DNA from: Pelagibacteraceae bacterium AG-319-F18
GTDB lineage: Bacteria > Pseudomonadota > Alphaproteobacteria > Pelagibacterales > Pelagibacteraceae
Assembly: GCA_003283905.1 (NCBI GenBank)
Contig: QBXA01000001.1
Location: 62,001-126,000, forward strand
Direction of reading: 5' to 3'
DNA length: 64,000 nucleotides
Position 1 is the first letter of the stretch, and the number at the start of each line of letters is the position of its first letter. This document shows, piece after piece, positions 17,471 to 26,448 of the stretch. Under the pieces are notes generated by a model. That model was not told the origin of the DNA. It saw only the letters and a program-made list of their open reading frames with translations, and ran no database searches. The position numbers were made by a program, and so were the translations under genes.

Positions 17471-20400
17471 TCTAGCTGATTTTTTAACTCAATATCTACC
17501 GCATCAATACGCTTAGTATTTTTTGCAAGAGTTAAATACATTGTGGGAGTTACATACAAAGTAAAGAAAGTTGAAATTATCATTCCTCCTAAAATTGTAG
17601 CCCCAACAGCTAATCTTGATCCTTCTCCTGCACCAGGTCCAATATTACCAATAACCAATGGCAACATTGCTATCATTGTGCTCAAAGAGGTCATAATGAT
17701 TGGTCTAATTCTAAGCTTACATGCTTCAATCAAAGCATCTTGTATTTTCACTCCAGTTGTTCTTATTTGATTAGTGTAATCTACAATTAAAATACTATTT
17801 TTCGTAGAAATACCAATTAAAATGATTAAAGCAATTTGTGAAAATATATTAATTGAGCTGTTTAAAAGTAAAATAAAAACTAATCCACCAAAGACTGCAA
17901 GTGGAACAGTTAGGATAATTATAAATGGGTGAACAAAAGAATTAAATGTTGCTGCCATTACTAAGTAGGCAGTTAATAACGCAAGTGCAAAAATTAAATA
18001 TATTTCATTTGTTGTTTCTTTTAATTCTTCTGATTTTCCTTTCCATGTAATCTGATTTTGAGGAGCAACTCTAATCATAACATTCTCTAGGTATTTTATT
18101 GCTTCTGTTAATGTATAATCCTCTGAAAGTGCTGCTGAAATAGTAACGGCTCTCTGACGATTATATCTTGGTAATGCTTCTGCAGTTCCTTTTTCTTTGA
18201 ATTCAACAAGGCTTGCAACAGAAACTAGTTTGCCTGTAGTTTCAGACCTAACAAAAATCTTTGATAACCCATCTTTGTCTCTTCTATCAGCTAAATATTG
18301 TTGTAAAATGATTGGATATTCTCTTCCTTCTTTACTAAAAGAAGTTACCCTTTTTCCACCATATAAAGTTTCAAGAGTTCTTCCAATATTTTCAGTAGAT
18401 ACACCTAAATCATTAGCTCGATTTTTATTTGTGATTAATTTAACTTCGGGTTTATTTTTTGTGTAATCACTATCTATTCGAAACATGTTTCTGTTTTTTC
18501 TGAGTTCTCTTAAAACATTGCTTTTGATTTCTTCAAGTTCCTCATAACTAGATCCATAAATAACCATTTGTACTGGTTTGTTATAACTCGAAACCCTTAT
18601 TCCTTGAGGAGATATTGGGAAAGCAAAAGTTTCAGGGACCGAAACTACTTGTCCAATTGCTTCTCTAAGAACAGTTTGGCTACTTTTTTCTCTGTTTTTC
18701 CATTCGTCTAGTAAAGCAATTATAATAAATGTATTATAGGTTGTTGCAGATCTACCAAAACCTGGAACTCTCATTATTAGTCTTTCATATGGGCTATCAT
18801 CTGCTTGCAATAGCCTCAATATTCTACTTTCGATTATTTGAGCTTTTTCTTGAGTGTATTCGAATGAGCTCCCTTCATCAGTTGATCCTATTATTAAATA
18901 AGAGCCTCTATCTTCCGTCGGTAATAACTCTTTTTTTGAAAAATTAAAAAGATATGCAGATGCACAAATGATCAAGATTATAAATATTGAAATAGTTTTT
19001 TGCTTATTAATCCAATATTGAAGTGAATCAATATAAAATCCAGTAAAAGATCTAAACCCATTGTTAAATTTTTTTACAAAAAAATTAATTTTATCTTTTT
19101 TATTTAAGAACTTACTCCCTAGCATTGGTGATAAAGTTAATGCAACAAAAGATGACACCACAATAGAGAAGGATAATGCTATTGCAGTTTCTTTAAATAA
19201 TGTTCCAGAAATTCCTTTTATAAAAATTAATGGTAAGAATACTGCAACTAAAATCAATGTAGTTGCAATAATAGCAAAAGTAATTTGTTTAGAACCTTTA
19301 TATGCAGCTACTAATGGTGTTTCACCATTTTCTATCCTTGTATAAATAGCATCAGTCATAATTACAGAGTCATCAGTAATTATTCCAATTGCTAAAATAA
19401 AACTTAGTAATACAAAAATATTTATAGATAAATCAAATATGTATAATCCAAGAAATGAACCAATTAAACTAACTGGTAATGCTACTGCTGGTACAATTAC
19501 AGCTTTAAGATTACCTAGAAAAAGATAAATAATTAAAACAACCAAAACAAAAGCAATAACCAAACTTTTATATACTTCTTCAATTGCAGCACCAATGTAG
19601 GTAGCTCTATTAAATGCTACTTCTAATTTTAATCCATCTGGTAAAGTTTTATTAAGTTCTTTAATTTTGACTTTTATTTGCTTAGACAGTTCTACTGTTG
19701 AAGCCCCACTTTTTGCATAAATTCCAATTCCAACAGTTTTTAAATTCACTGCATTTTTTCTTTGTGCTTTGAATAAAGTTTTTTCTGAAACAGGCCCAAA
19801 CTCAACATTTGCAACATCAGAAAGAATTATTACTTTGTCTTTATTTTTTCTAAGAGGAAGCTGCTTTATTGTATCTATGTTAGTGTAAGATTTATCAATA
19901 TTTAGAGTTAAATCTTTATTATTTGCCTCTAATGTCCCTGCGGGAAGGTTAATATTTTCGTTTCTTAAAGCTCTTTCTACCTCTTGAATTGTTAGATTAT
20001 TTGCTGCTAATTTAATTGGGTCTATCCAAACTCTGACACTAAGTTCTCTTAAACCACCAACTAAAATTCTACCAACATTTGGTACACTTGAAAATGCATC
20101 TATAAGATATCTTTCAGCATAATCTCCAAGATCTAGATCATCCCAATTAGGTGATGATAGTGATACCCACATAGTAGTCGTGAAACCCGCTGCTTGTTTT
20201 AAAATTTGTGGTGGATTTGACTCGCTGGGTAAATTATCCACAACACGCGCAACTCTTTCTCTTATATCATTTGCTGCATCGTCTAAGTCTATATCTGTAT
20301 TAAATTGAATATTAATTCTGCTTCTTCCATTTAAAGAGCTTGAGTCAATATTTTTAATACCTTCTGCTCCACCAATAACATCTTCAAGTTTTTGAGTTAT

Positions 20401-20589
20401 TTCTTCATCAACTATTTCTGCTGATGCAGATTTATAATCTGTTTGAACTTGAACTACAGGAGGTTGAATACCATCAGGAAGCTCTCTTACCGGCAACTCT
20501 GAAAAAACAAATATACCAAAAATAATTAAGATTAAAGACATGACCCAAGCTACAACAGGTCGTTTAATACTGACTTCGGTTATATACAT
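17467..20589 (-). CDS. RND-family efflux pump, inner-membrane permease
   Basis: A 1040-residue AcrB/MexF-class transporter with two repeats of the RND plan: a single helix, a large periplasmic loop and a bundle of helices, twice. The N-terminus (IKRPVVAWVMSL) and the proton-relay helix with ITDDSV (paired acidic residues near 400) are typical. The partner adaptor is encoded 4 bases upstream. No TolC-like outer-membrane gene is present, so an unlinked one must serve. Substrates cannot be told from sequence. Confidence 0.92.
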   Translation of the reverse strand: MYITEVSIKRPVVAWVMSLILIIFGIFVFSELPVRELPDGIQPPVVQVQTDYKSASAEIVDEEITQKLEDVIGGAEGIKNIDSSSLNGRSRINIQFNTDIDLDDAANDIRERVARVVDNLPSESNPPQILKQAAGFTTTMWVSLSSPNWDDLDLGDYAERYLIDAFSSVPNVGRILVGGLRELSVRVWIDPIKLAANNLTIQEVERALRNENINLPAGTLEANNKDLTLNIDKSYTNIDTIKQLPLRKNKDKVIILSDVANVEFGPVSEKTLFKAQRKNAVNLKTVGIGIYAKSGASTVELSKQIKVKIKELNKTLPDGLKLEVAFNRATYIGAAIEEVYKSLVIAFVLVVLIIYLFLGNLKAVIVPAVALPVSLIGSFLGLYIFDLSINIFVLLSFILAIGIITDDSVIMTDAIYTRIENGETPLVAAYKGSKQITFAIIATTLILVAVFLPLIFIKGISGTLFKETAIALSFSIVVSSFVALTLSPMLGSKFLNKKDKINFFVKKFNNGFRSFTGFYIDSLQYWINKQKTISIFIILIICASAYLFNFSKKELLPTEDRGSYLIIGSTDEGSSFEYTQEKAQIIESRILRLLQADDSPYERLIMRVPGFGRSATTYNTFIIIALLDEWKNREKSSQTVLREAIGQVVSVPETFAFPISPQGIRVSSYNKPVQMVIYGSSYEELEEIKSNVLRELRKNRNMFRIDSDYTKNKPEVKLITNKNRANDLGVSTENIGRTLETLYGGKRVTSFSKEGREYPIILQQYLADRRDKDGLSKIFVRSETTGKLVSVASLVEFKEKGTAEALPRYNRQRAVTISAALSEDYTLTEAIKYLENVMIRVAPQNQITWKGKSEELKETTNEIYLIFALALLTAYLVMAATFNSFVHPFIIILTVPLAVFGGLVFILLLNSSINIFSQIALIILIGISTKNSILIVDYTNQIRTTGVKIQDALIEACKLRIRPIIMTSLSTMIAMLPLVIGNIGPGAGEGSRLAVGATILGGMIISTFFTLYVTPTMYLTLAKNTKRIDAVDIELKNQLD

Positions 20590-20593
20590 TTAA

Positions 20594-21589
20594 TTATTTT
20601 TTTTCTTTTTCAGATTTTTTAAAAATATTTTTTAACCAATCAAATTTACCTTTTTTTGTTTCACCTTTTTTTAATTTTTTTTTCTTACCCCAACTAGAGT
20701 TTCCTTGTTTTTTTTTAGCACCTTTTTCAATTGGTCTTATAGTTAGATTTGGTCTAACTTTTTTTGTTCCTTCGGCAACAATTTTATCACCATTATTTAA
20801 TCCATCTAGAATTTCTACAAAGCCTAAATATCTATCACCTATAGTTACTTTTGTTTTCATTACTTTGTTTTTTTCGTCAACTTTATAAATAAATACATTT
20901 TCACCTTCTACTATTGTACTTGTATCAGGTGCACTTAAACCGTCTCTTACATCATACTTAATTGAAATTTCTAGAAATGAACCAGGTAGTATTTCGCTAG
21001 ACATATTGTCCATCTTTATTCTGGTAGCTAAAGATCTTGTATCTTCACTTATTCTGCTCGCAAAAGAGTCAACAACTCCTTTATAAATTTTATTTTTATA
21101 ACCAGAAAATTTAATATTTACTGGTAAACCAACTTTAATAAATGGCACGAAAATTTCGGGTATATCTACATCACAATAAATCGAACTAGTATCTTCAAGA
21201 TTAATTAATATCGAAGATTTTGAAACCTCTATATCTTCAGAGAATTCTCTTTTTCCTATAACACCATCGAATTGCGCTATAATCTTTCTATTTTTAAGGT
21301 TAGCTATTACATCTCCTTTTTTGACTCTTTGATTAAAGTTTATTGGTTTTAATATTTCATATTTTTCAATTTTGAATGATTGTGTTTGAATTGGAGCTGC
21401 AGTCCCATATGTGCTGATAACATTTTCAAAAACTCTCTCTTGTGTTGTAGTTACTATTATTCCTGGAGGCGGTCTTTTACTAAATTTTTTTTTAAAGTGA
21501 CTTCCAATCATTGTTCTACCAATAATTACGGTTGCGATAATTAGGAAAAATATAATTACTATACTTGTGATTTTTGTAGATGTTTTCAT
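20594..21589 (-). CDS. RND efflux periplasmic adaptor (HlyD/MFP family)
   Basis: A 331-residue membrane-fusion protein with one N-terminal anchor helix (about residues 8-26), lipoyl-like half-motifs and a beta-barrel region. It bridges the RND pump to an outer-membrane channel. The helical hairpin is short. The last 45 or so residues form a lysine-rich tail (KKKQG, WGKKKKLKKGE and similar), unusual for a periplasmic adaptor. It is co-operonic with the pump. Confidence 0.85.
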   Translation of the reverse strand: MKTSTKITSIVIIFFLIIATVIIGRTMIGSHFKKKFSKRPPPGIIVTTTQERVFENVISTYGTAAPIQTQSFKIEKYEILKPINFNQRVKKGDVIANLKNRKIIAQFDGVIGKREFSEDIEVSKSSILINLEDTSSIYCDVDIPEIFVPFIKVGLPVNIKFSGYKNKIYKGVVDSFASRISEDTRSLATRIKMDNMSSEILPGSFLEISIKYDVRDGLSAPDTSTIVEGENVFIYKVDEKNKVMKTKVTIGDRYLGFVEILDGLNNGDKIVAEGTKKVRPNLTIRPIEKGAKKKQGNSSWGKKKKLKKGETKKGKFDWLKNIFKKSEKEKK

Positions 21590-21592
21590 TTG

Positions 21593-22405
21593 CTAATTCT
21601 TTCCATACTCAGCCCAAGAGCCATCGTATATTGTGGGCATATATTTAGCATTTATTAGGGAATAAGCTAGTGCCAATACACTAGCAGTAACTCCCGAACC
21701 ACATGAAAATACTACATTTTTACCATGGTCAAGTTTAATTGAATCAAATTTTTTTATGATATTATCTTTGCTAACAAATGTATGATCTTCATTAATTAGT
21801 TCTGAAAAGGGCAAGCAAAAAGAATTTTGTATTGATCCACTTCTTAAACTTTTTCTTGGTTCAGCAACTTTGCCTTCAAATCTATTTCTGCTTCTTGCGT
21901 CAACAACATCAAAATCATTTATATTAATATTCTTATCTATCTGTTTTTTATTTTTAACAAGTTCTATATTTTCTTTGCAAGAATAATTAGAAGTTTTAGT
22001 GATCACATTTTCATTATTTGTAATTTTATTTTCTTTTTTCCATTTTTTTAATCCTCCGTCTAGTACATGAACCAGTTTTGGATCATGACCAAAATAAATT
22101 AAATTATACCAACATCTACAAGAACTGATAACATCAGAGTTGTCATAAACTACTATTCGATCACTATTTTCTATACCCATTTTGCTAATTATTTTTTTCC
22201 AAGATTTAATGTCAGTCAACATATGTGGTAAGTCTGTATCTAACTTTGAATTTTTATCTAAATCAAAAAAAATTGCATTTAATATATGCTCTTTACTATA
22301 CTCTTCAAAACCATTTCTTTTTGTTTGAGGCATATGCCATGAGCAATCAATAATTTTTACTTTATCAATATTATTTTCTAACCAGTTCGTATCTACTAAA
22401 GACAT
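21593..22405 (-). CDS. sseA: Thiosulfate/3-mercaptopyruvate sulfurtransferase
   Basis: A two-domain rhodanese of 270 residues. The catalytic cysteine is in the loop FSCGSGVTAS near residue 235; CGSGVT-type loops are typical of 3-mercaptopyruvate sulfurtransferases. The N-terminal domain is the inactive rhodanese repeat, and the interdomain ARSRNRF is conserved. It moves sulfur from mercaptopyruvate to a thiol acceptor. It sits 1 base after msrA and 3 bases before the RND adaptor. Confidence 0.85.
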   Translation of the reverse strand: MSLVDTNWLENNIDKVKIIDCSWHMPQTKRNGFEEYSKEHILNAIFFDLDKNSKLDTDLPHMLTDIKSWKKIISKMGIENSDRIVVYDNSDVISSCRCWYNLIYFGHDPKLVHVLDGGLKKWKKENKITNNENVITKTSNYSCKENIELVKNKKQIDKNININDFDVVDARSRNRFEGKVAEPRKSLRSGSIQNSFCLPFSELINEDHTFVSKDNIIKKFDSIKLDHGKNVVFSCGSGVTASVLALAYSLINAKYMPTIYDGSWAEYGKN

Positions 22406-22406
22406 T

Positions 22407-22850
22407 TTATCTTTTTTCTAAATATTTTTGATGATATTCCTCAGCTGGACAATAATTTTTAGTTAAAGAAGTTTTTGTTACAACTTTCCCTGACAATTTA
22501 ATATTTTCTTTTTCAATCAATTTTTCAGCAATATTTTTTTGCTGATCATTTAAATAAAATATTTCACTTCTGTATTGGGTTCCAAAATCAGGCCCTTGAG
22601 AATTTAAAGTAGTTGGATTATGAATTTCAAAAAAGTATTCAATAACTTTTTCATAAGATATAACTTTAGGGTCAAAATCTAATTTAACTACTTCTGCATG
22701 ATTTGTTGTGCCTGAACATACTTCTTTATAATTAGTCTTAGAATTATTGCCTCCACAATAGCCAACCTCAGTTTTAATAACTCCATCAAGTTTACTAAAC
22801 TTAATTTCTGGCCCCCAAAAACATCCCAATCCTAAAATTGCTATTTCCAT
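22407..22850 (-). CDS. msrA: Peptide methionine-S-sulfoxide reductase
   Basis: Repairs oxidised methionine. The catalytic motif GCFWGPE is at residues 9-15, followed by the conserved GTQYRSEIFY and the C-terminal YCPAEEYHQKYL. At 147 residues it is shorter than many MsrA proteins and lacks the cysteine-bearing C-terminal tail, so resolution of the sulfenic acid may use a different partner. It is divergent from an EamA transporter across a 34-base gap holding an inverted repeat. Confidence 0.92.
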   Translation of the reverse strand: MEIAILGLGCFWGPEIKFSKLDGVIKTEVGYCGGNNSKTNYKEVCSGTTNHAEVVKLDFDPKVISYEKVIEYFFEIHNPTTLNSQGPDFGTQYRSEIFYLNDQQKNIAEKLIEKENIKLSGKVVTKTSLTKNYCPAEEYHQKYLEKR

Positions 22851-22855
22851 TGATA

Positions 22856-22881
22856 ATTAACTTAATTAATTTAAAGTTAAT
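22856..22881. promoter_or_regulatory. Inverted repeat between divergent msrA and EamA genes
   Basis: ATTAACTT at 22856-22863 and its exact reverse complement AAGTTAAT at 22874-22881 are separated by 10 bases and fill the 34-base divergent gap. It could be a regulator site for both genes or a weak hairpin. AT-rich palindromes arise easily by chance here. Confidence 0.25.
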
Positions 22882-22884
22882 CAC

Positions 22885-23766
22885 ATGTTATCAAAAAATC
22901 AATTAGGCTTTTTTTACATGTTCATTTCAGTATGCGCATTTTCCTTAATGGATGTGATAGTCAAATGGTCAGATGCTTACCCAGTCGGACAGGTTTTATT
23001 TTTTAGGGGTTTTTGTGGAATAATTCCTATACTATTTCTTATTCCAAAAGATAGATTTATTGATTTTTATAAAACCAGTAGACCTTTTTTGCACTTTAAA
23101 AGATGCTTAGCTGGATTAATAGCTCTAATATCAATATTTATTGCTTTAAGGAATTTACCTTTGGCAACAGTAGTAAGTATTTCATTTGCCGCACCTATAT
23201 TTACAACAATCTTTTCAATTTTTTTATTAAATGAAAAAGTAGGCTTCTACAGGTGGTTAGCGGTTTTGGTTGGCTTTGTAGGAATAATTATTATTTCAGA
23301 ACCAGGATTTAGTTCATTAAATTTTTATTATATTTATCCAATAGTTTTTTGTTTAGGCTTATCATATGTCGCAATTGCTATCAGAAAACTATCTTCTACG
23401 GAACCAGTTTGGCTAATAAGTTTTTTCTTTTCATTTTCAATAATGCTTTTAAGTTTTTTTACTTTTTATCAAAGTTGGATTATGCCAAGCTTTAAAGATT
23501 TATTTTTATTATCTATGATAGGAATATTGGGAGGACTCGCAAACTTATGGTTATCCCAATCTTATAAATTATCTGAAGTAAGCTTAGTATCACCACTTAA
23601 GTACCTTGCTTTAATTTTTGCAATAATTTTTGGCTATTTAATTTGGGAAGAAATACCTACTGTAAAAACTTTAATGGGAGCTTCACTAGTAATTTTTTCT
23701 TCATTTATAATATTTAAAAGAGAAATGACTTTAAAGAAACGCGTATCAGTTGCTAGGCATGAGTAA
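22885..23766 (+). CDS. EamA/DMT-family membrane transporter
   Basis: A 293-residue protein with ten predicted membrane helices in two EamA repeats. The first repeat contains the RGFCGIIPILFL and NLPLATVVSISFAAPIF stretches, typical of RhaT/DMT permeases. The substrate is unknown; relatives export amino acids or small metabolites. The stop overlaps the next start (ATGAGTAA region, 8 bases). Confidence 0.85.
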   Translation: MLSKNQLGFFYMFISVCAFSLMDVIVKWSDAYPVGQVLFFRGFCGIIPILFLIPKDRFIDFYKTSRPFLHFKRCLAGLIALISIFIALRNLPLATVVSISFAAPIFTTIFSIFLLNEKVGFYRWLAVLVGFVGIIIISEPGFSSLNFYYIYPIVFCLGLSYVAIAIRKLSSTEPVWLISFFFSFSIMLLSFFTFYQSWIMPSFKDLFLLSMIGILGGLANLWLSQSYKLSEVSLVSPLKYLALIFAIIFGYLIWEEIPTVKTLMGASLVIFSSFIIFKREMTLKKRVSVARHE

Positions 23767-24394
23767 AACACCAGCATATTGGAATACAGCAAAAAGATAT
23801 TTATCAAAAAAGGATAAAGTTATGGCTTCTTTAATCAAAAAATATAAATCGCCCTCTGAAACTGTTTTAACTTCCAGAAAAAATGTTTTTTTTTCTTTAT
23901 GTAAAAGTATTATTGGACAACAAATTAGTGTTGCAGCAGCGAATTCAGTTTTTTTGAAGTTTAAAAAAAAATGTAAAAATAAAATTAATGCAAAAACTGT
24001 CAATAAATTATCAATTATTCAATTGAAAAGTTGCGGGTTAAGTAGACAAAAAGTTAAAGGTATAAAAAATTTATCGCAACAAATATTAAATAAAACTTTT
24101 AATCCAAAACTAATTTCAAAAATGTCAGATGAGGATGCTATTGTATATCTTTGTCGATTAAGACAAATTGGAAGATGGTCAGCTGAAATGATTTTATTAT
24201 TTACTTATAACCGTTCAAACATTTGGCCGATACAAGATATAGGTTTACTTAGGGCAATATCTAAAAATTATAAAAAGAAATACTTACCACCAGAAAACTA
24301 TGTGAAGTTATTGAATAAAAGATTTTCACCTTATTGTTCAGTTGCGACTTGGTATTTATGGAGAAGTATAGATCCTGAGCCTATTCAGTACTAA
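23759..24394 (+). CDS. DNA-3-methyladenine glycosylase II, HhH-GPD family
   Basis: Base-excision repair enzyme of 211 residues. The helix-hairpin-helix (LRQIGRWSAEMIL) is followed by the catalytic aspartate in WPIQDIGL, as in the AlkA family. The QISVAAANSVFLKF helix near residue 60 is also typical. I use the ATG at 23759 rather than the TTG at 23750. The E. coli AlkA N-terminal domain is absent, as in many bacterial short AlkA forms. Confidence 0.85.
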   Translation: MSKTPAYWNTAKRYLSKKDKVMASLIKKYKSPSETVLTSRKNVFFSLCKSIIGQQISVAAANSVFLKFKKKCKNKINAKTVNKLSIIQLKSCGLSRQKVKGIKNLSQQILNKTFNPKLISKMSDEDAIVYLCRLRQIGRWSAEMILLFTYNRSNIWPIQDIGLLRAISKNYKKKYLPPENYVKLLNKRFSPYCSVATWYLWRSIDPEPIQY

Positions 24395-24680
24395 AACCTT
24401 CAATTACTTGCATGTGTCTAATAGTTGTATCTTTCGCCAAATCCCATCCTGCCTGATATTCTTTAGAATTGTGACATTCCATAGCTTTCTCATAATTTGG
24501 AAATTCCCAAACAACTGTTCTTATAAAATCATTACCATCAAAAGTTTTGTGTTCACCTCCTCTTATTAGAGGAACTCCCCCAAAACTTTTGATTATAGGA
24601 GTTACTACCTCAGAATATTTTTTTAAGTTTTCTTGATTTTCAACTTTTGAATATAAACTAATCCAGTAACCTTTTTTCAT
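24381..24680 (-). CDS. DUF1330 family protein (copy 1)
   Basis: A 99-residue protein of the DUF1330 ferredoxin-like dimeric alpha/beta-barrel family, recognised by the N-terminal KGYWISLYSKVEN, a central FGGVPLIRGGEHKTFDG and the FPNYEKAMECHNSKEYQ stretch. No catalytic role is established. It is downstream of the split xdhC genes and has a paralogue at 25783-26070 on the other side of them, so it may serve purine catabolism. Its 3' end overlaps the glycosylase gene by 14 bases. Confidence 0.75.
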   Translation of the reverse strand: MKKGYWISLYSKVENQENLKKYSEVVTPIIKSFGGVPLIRGGEHKTFDGNDFIRTVVWEFPNYEKAMECHNSKEYQAGWDLAKDTTIRHMQVIEGFSTE

Positions 24681-24697
24681 TCACTTAATTTATTTTT

Positions 24698-25396
24698 TTA
24701 ATTACTAGATTTCAATGATATTTTGTTTGTTTTGGAAACTAGTTGTGCAACAATTGATAAAGCTATTTCAGGAGCAGATTTGCCCCCAAGTTTTATACCT
24801 ATTGGACCATGTATAGAGTTAATCTCTTTATCATTGAATCCAGCTTCTTTTAATCTTTTACATCTATTTTCATGTGTTTTTTTACTTCCAAGAGCACCAA
24901 TATAAAAAAATTTATTTTTTAAAGCATGATTTAATGCTGGATCATCAATTTTTGGATCATGAGTTAAAGTAATTAATGCAAAATTGGAGTTTGTTTGAAT
25001 TTTTTCTAAAGCTTTGTTTGGCCATTCATTAATTATCTTAATATTTTGAAATCTTTGTTCAGTTGTGAAATATTCTCTTGGATCAATGATTGTAATAACA
25101 AAATTAAAATTTTTTATTAAATCAATTAAATACTGTGCAATATGAACTGCACCCACAATTATTACTTCAATTGGTTTAATATAATTTAAAATGAATATTT
25201 GTGTTCCATTAATTGTGCCATTTTTTTTTAAATTATAATAATTTTCTATTTCATTTTTATAATTTTCAAAATCTTTACTTAATGGTTTTCCAAACTCAAA
25301 TATTTCGCTATTACCATTTGATAAATTCGTTAAAATAGCAAATTGTTCTTTAGATGATTTTTTTTTAATTATTTCTTTAAGTATTTCTATTTTCAT
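24698..25396 (-). CDS. xdhC: XdhC C-terminal (Rossmann) domain protein
   Basis: A 232-residue protein equal to the C-terminal half of XdhC/CoxF-type proteins. It has the Rossmann stretch VIIVGAVHIAQYL, DPREYF, ALITLTHDPKIDDPAL and the closing GPIGIKLGGKSAPEIALSIVAQL. XdhC helps sulfurate and insert the molybdenum cofactor into xanthine dehydrogenase. Here the domain is a separate gene overlapping its N-terminal partner by 4 bases, and the XdhAB genes lie 4-6 kb away on the opposite strand. Confidence 0.85.
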   Translation of the reverse strand: MKIEILKEIIKKKSSKEQFAILTNLSNGNSEIFEFGKPLSKDFENYKNEIENYYNLKKNGTINGTQIFILNYIKPIEVIIVGAVHIAQYLIDLIKNFNFVITIIDPREYFTTEQRFQNIKIINEWPNKALEKIQTNSNFALITLTHDPKIDDPALNHALKNKFFYIGALGSKKTHENRCKRLKEAGFNDKEINSIHGPIGIKLGGKSAPEIALSIVAQLVSKTNKISLKSSN

Positions 25397-25722
25397 AAAT
25401 TAATTTCTTCTATAAAAACTGCCATTTTTCCTCCACATGCAAGACCCACACTCCAGGCATTCTCATCTAAAATTGTAAATTCTATTTTTTTGAATGAATT
25501 CTTGCTCTTTATTAACTCCATGCATTCATTTATTACGTTTGCTTCTACACAACCTCCTGAAACTGATCCTAAAAAGTCACCTTTTTCGTTAACAATCATT
25601 CTACTTCCAACTTGACAAGGAGAAGATCCCCAAGTTTGGATTACTGTTGCCAAAACTACTTTTTGGCTAGACTCAATCCACGAATTTGCCTCTTCCAATA
25701 TTATTTCAAATGATTTTGACAT
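25393..25722 (-). CDS. xdhC: XdhC/CoxI N-terminal domain protein
   Basis: A 109-residue protein equal to the N-terminal XdhC_CoxI domain: VLATVIQTWGSSPCQVGSRM, then GSVSGGCVEANVI and VGLACGGKM. It is encoded just before the Rossmann part, with a 4-base overlap, so the two probably form one maturation factor. The conserved cysteines in SGGCVE and ACGG are kept. The split is clean, with its own start and no leftover linker, and does not look like a mutation. Confidence 0.82.
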   Translation of the reverse strand: MSKSFEIILEEANSWIESSQKVVLATVIQTWGSSPCQVGSRMIVNEKGDFLGSVSGGCVEANVINECMELIKSKNSFKKIEFTILDENAWSVGLACGGKMAVFIEEINL

Positions 25723-25782
25723 TTAGTAAAATTTTTTGTTAAGAACTTTAAAAGTATAAATTAGTATAATTTCCTATTTATT

Positions 25783-26070
25783 TTACATCCCTTCAAAGAT
25801 TATATGTTCTCTAATAACATTTTTTTCTAAATGTTTTCTAGCTTCAATATACTCTTCAGAATTGTAGCAATTTCTTGCAGCTTCAATATCTGGAAATTCT
25901 GCAAGAGCTACTCTGACCATTTCTCTACCTTCCAAAGTTACGTTATTTGCGCTTCTTGCTAATATTCTTCCAGAATATTTTTCAACAGCTTCTTTAGCTT
26001 TTACAGCGTATTTTTTAAGTCTTTCTGTATCTTTTATTTCGGTATAATTTGCAACCCAATATGCTTTCAT
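25783..26070 (-). CDS. DUF1330 family protein (copy 2)
   Basis: A 95-residue paralogue of the DUF1330 gene at 24381-24680, with matching KAYWVANYTEIKD start, SGRILARSANNVTLEG centre and FPDIEAARNCYNSEEY. A GGAGAA ribosome-binding site lies just before the ATG. It is first in the minus-strand group DUF1330, XdhC-N, XdhC-C, DUF1330 and divergent from the cytochrome c gene. Function unknown; context suggests an accessory role in purine use. Confidence 0.75.
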   Translation of the reverse strand: MKAYWVANYTEIKDTERLKKYAVKAKEAVEKYSGRILARSANNVTLEGREMVRVALAEFPDIEAARNCYNSEEYIEARKHLEKNVIREHIIFEGM

Positions 26071-26113
26071 AATTCTCCTTTTTAATTTTTTTTAATTATG
26101 ATACCAAATTTAA

Positions 26114-26437
26114 GTGAAAAAATTATTTTTAAATTTCTGTAGTACTTTATTATTTTTAATGTTTGCATCTATTATTCAAGCTAATGCTGATGAATTATTT
26201 AATAAGGGAAAAAAAGTATTTCTTGAAGCAGGTAATTGTGCTGCGTGCCACACTCTATTAGACGCAGGATCAATTGGTGATATTGGTCCAAATCTAAACC
26301 AAATAAGACCAAATGTTGAAAGAATTCTTATGGCTGTTAGAAATGGGATAGGAGTAATGCCTGCAATGGAAGGCTTATTATCTAATGAGGAAATAGAAGC
26401 AGTTGCTCATTATGTTTCTATAAGTGCTGATCAATAA
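26114..26437 (+). CDS. Periplasmic monohaem c-type cytochrome
   Basis: A 107-residue exported class I cytochrome c. A signal peptide runs to about residue 25 (QANA then DELF). One haem site CAACH is near residue 43, with a probable methionine ligand in GIGVMPAMEG. The start is taken as GTG at 26114, because no ATG is in frame before the signal peptide. It lies inside the purine locus, where PuuD lacks its own cytochrome domain, so it may accept electrons from urate oxidation; a general respiratory role is also possible. Confidence 0.85.
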   Translation: MKKLFLNFCSTLLFLMFASIIQANADELFNKGKKVFLEAGNCAACHTLLDAGSIGDIGPNLNQIRPNVERILMAVRNGIGVMPAMEGLLSNEEIEAVAHYVSISADQ

Positions 26438-26448
26438 AAATACTTTGA

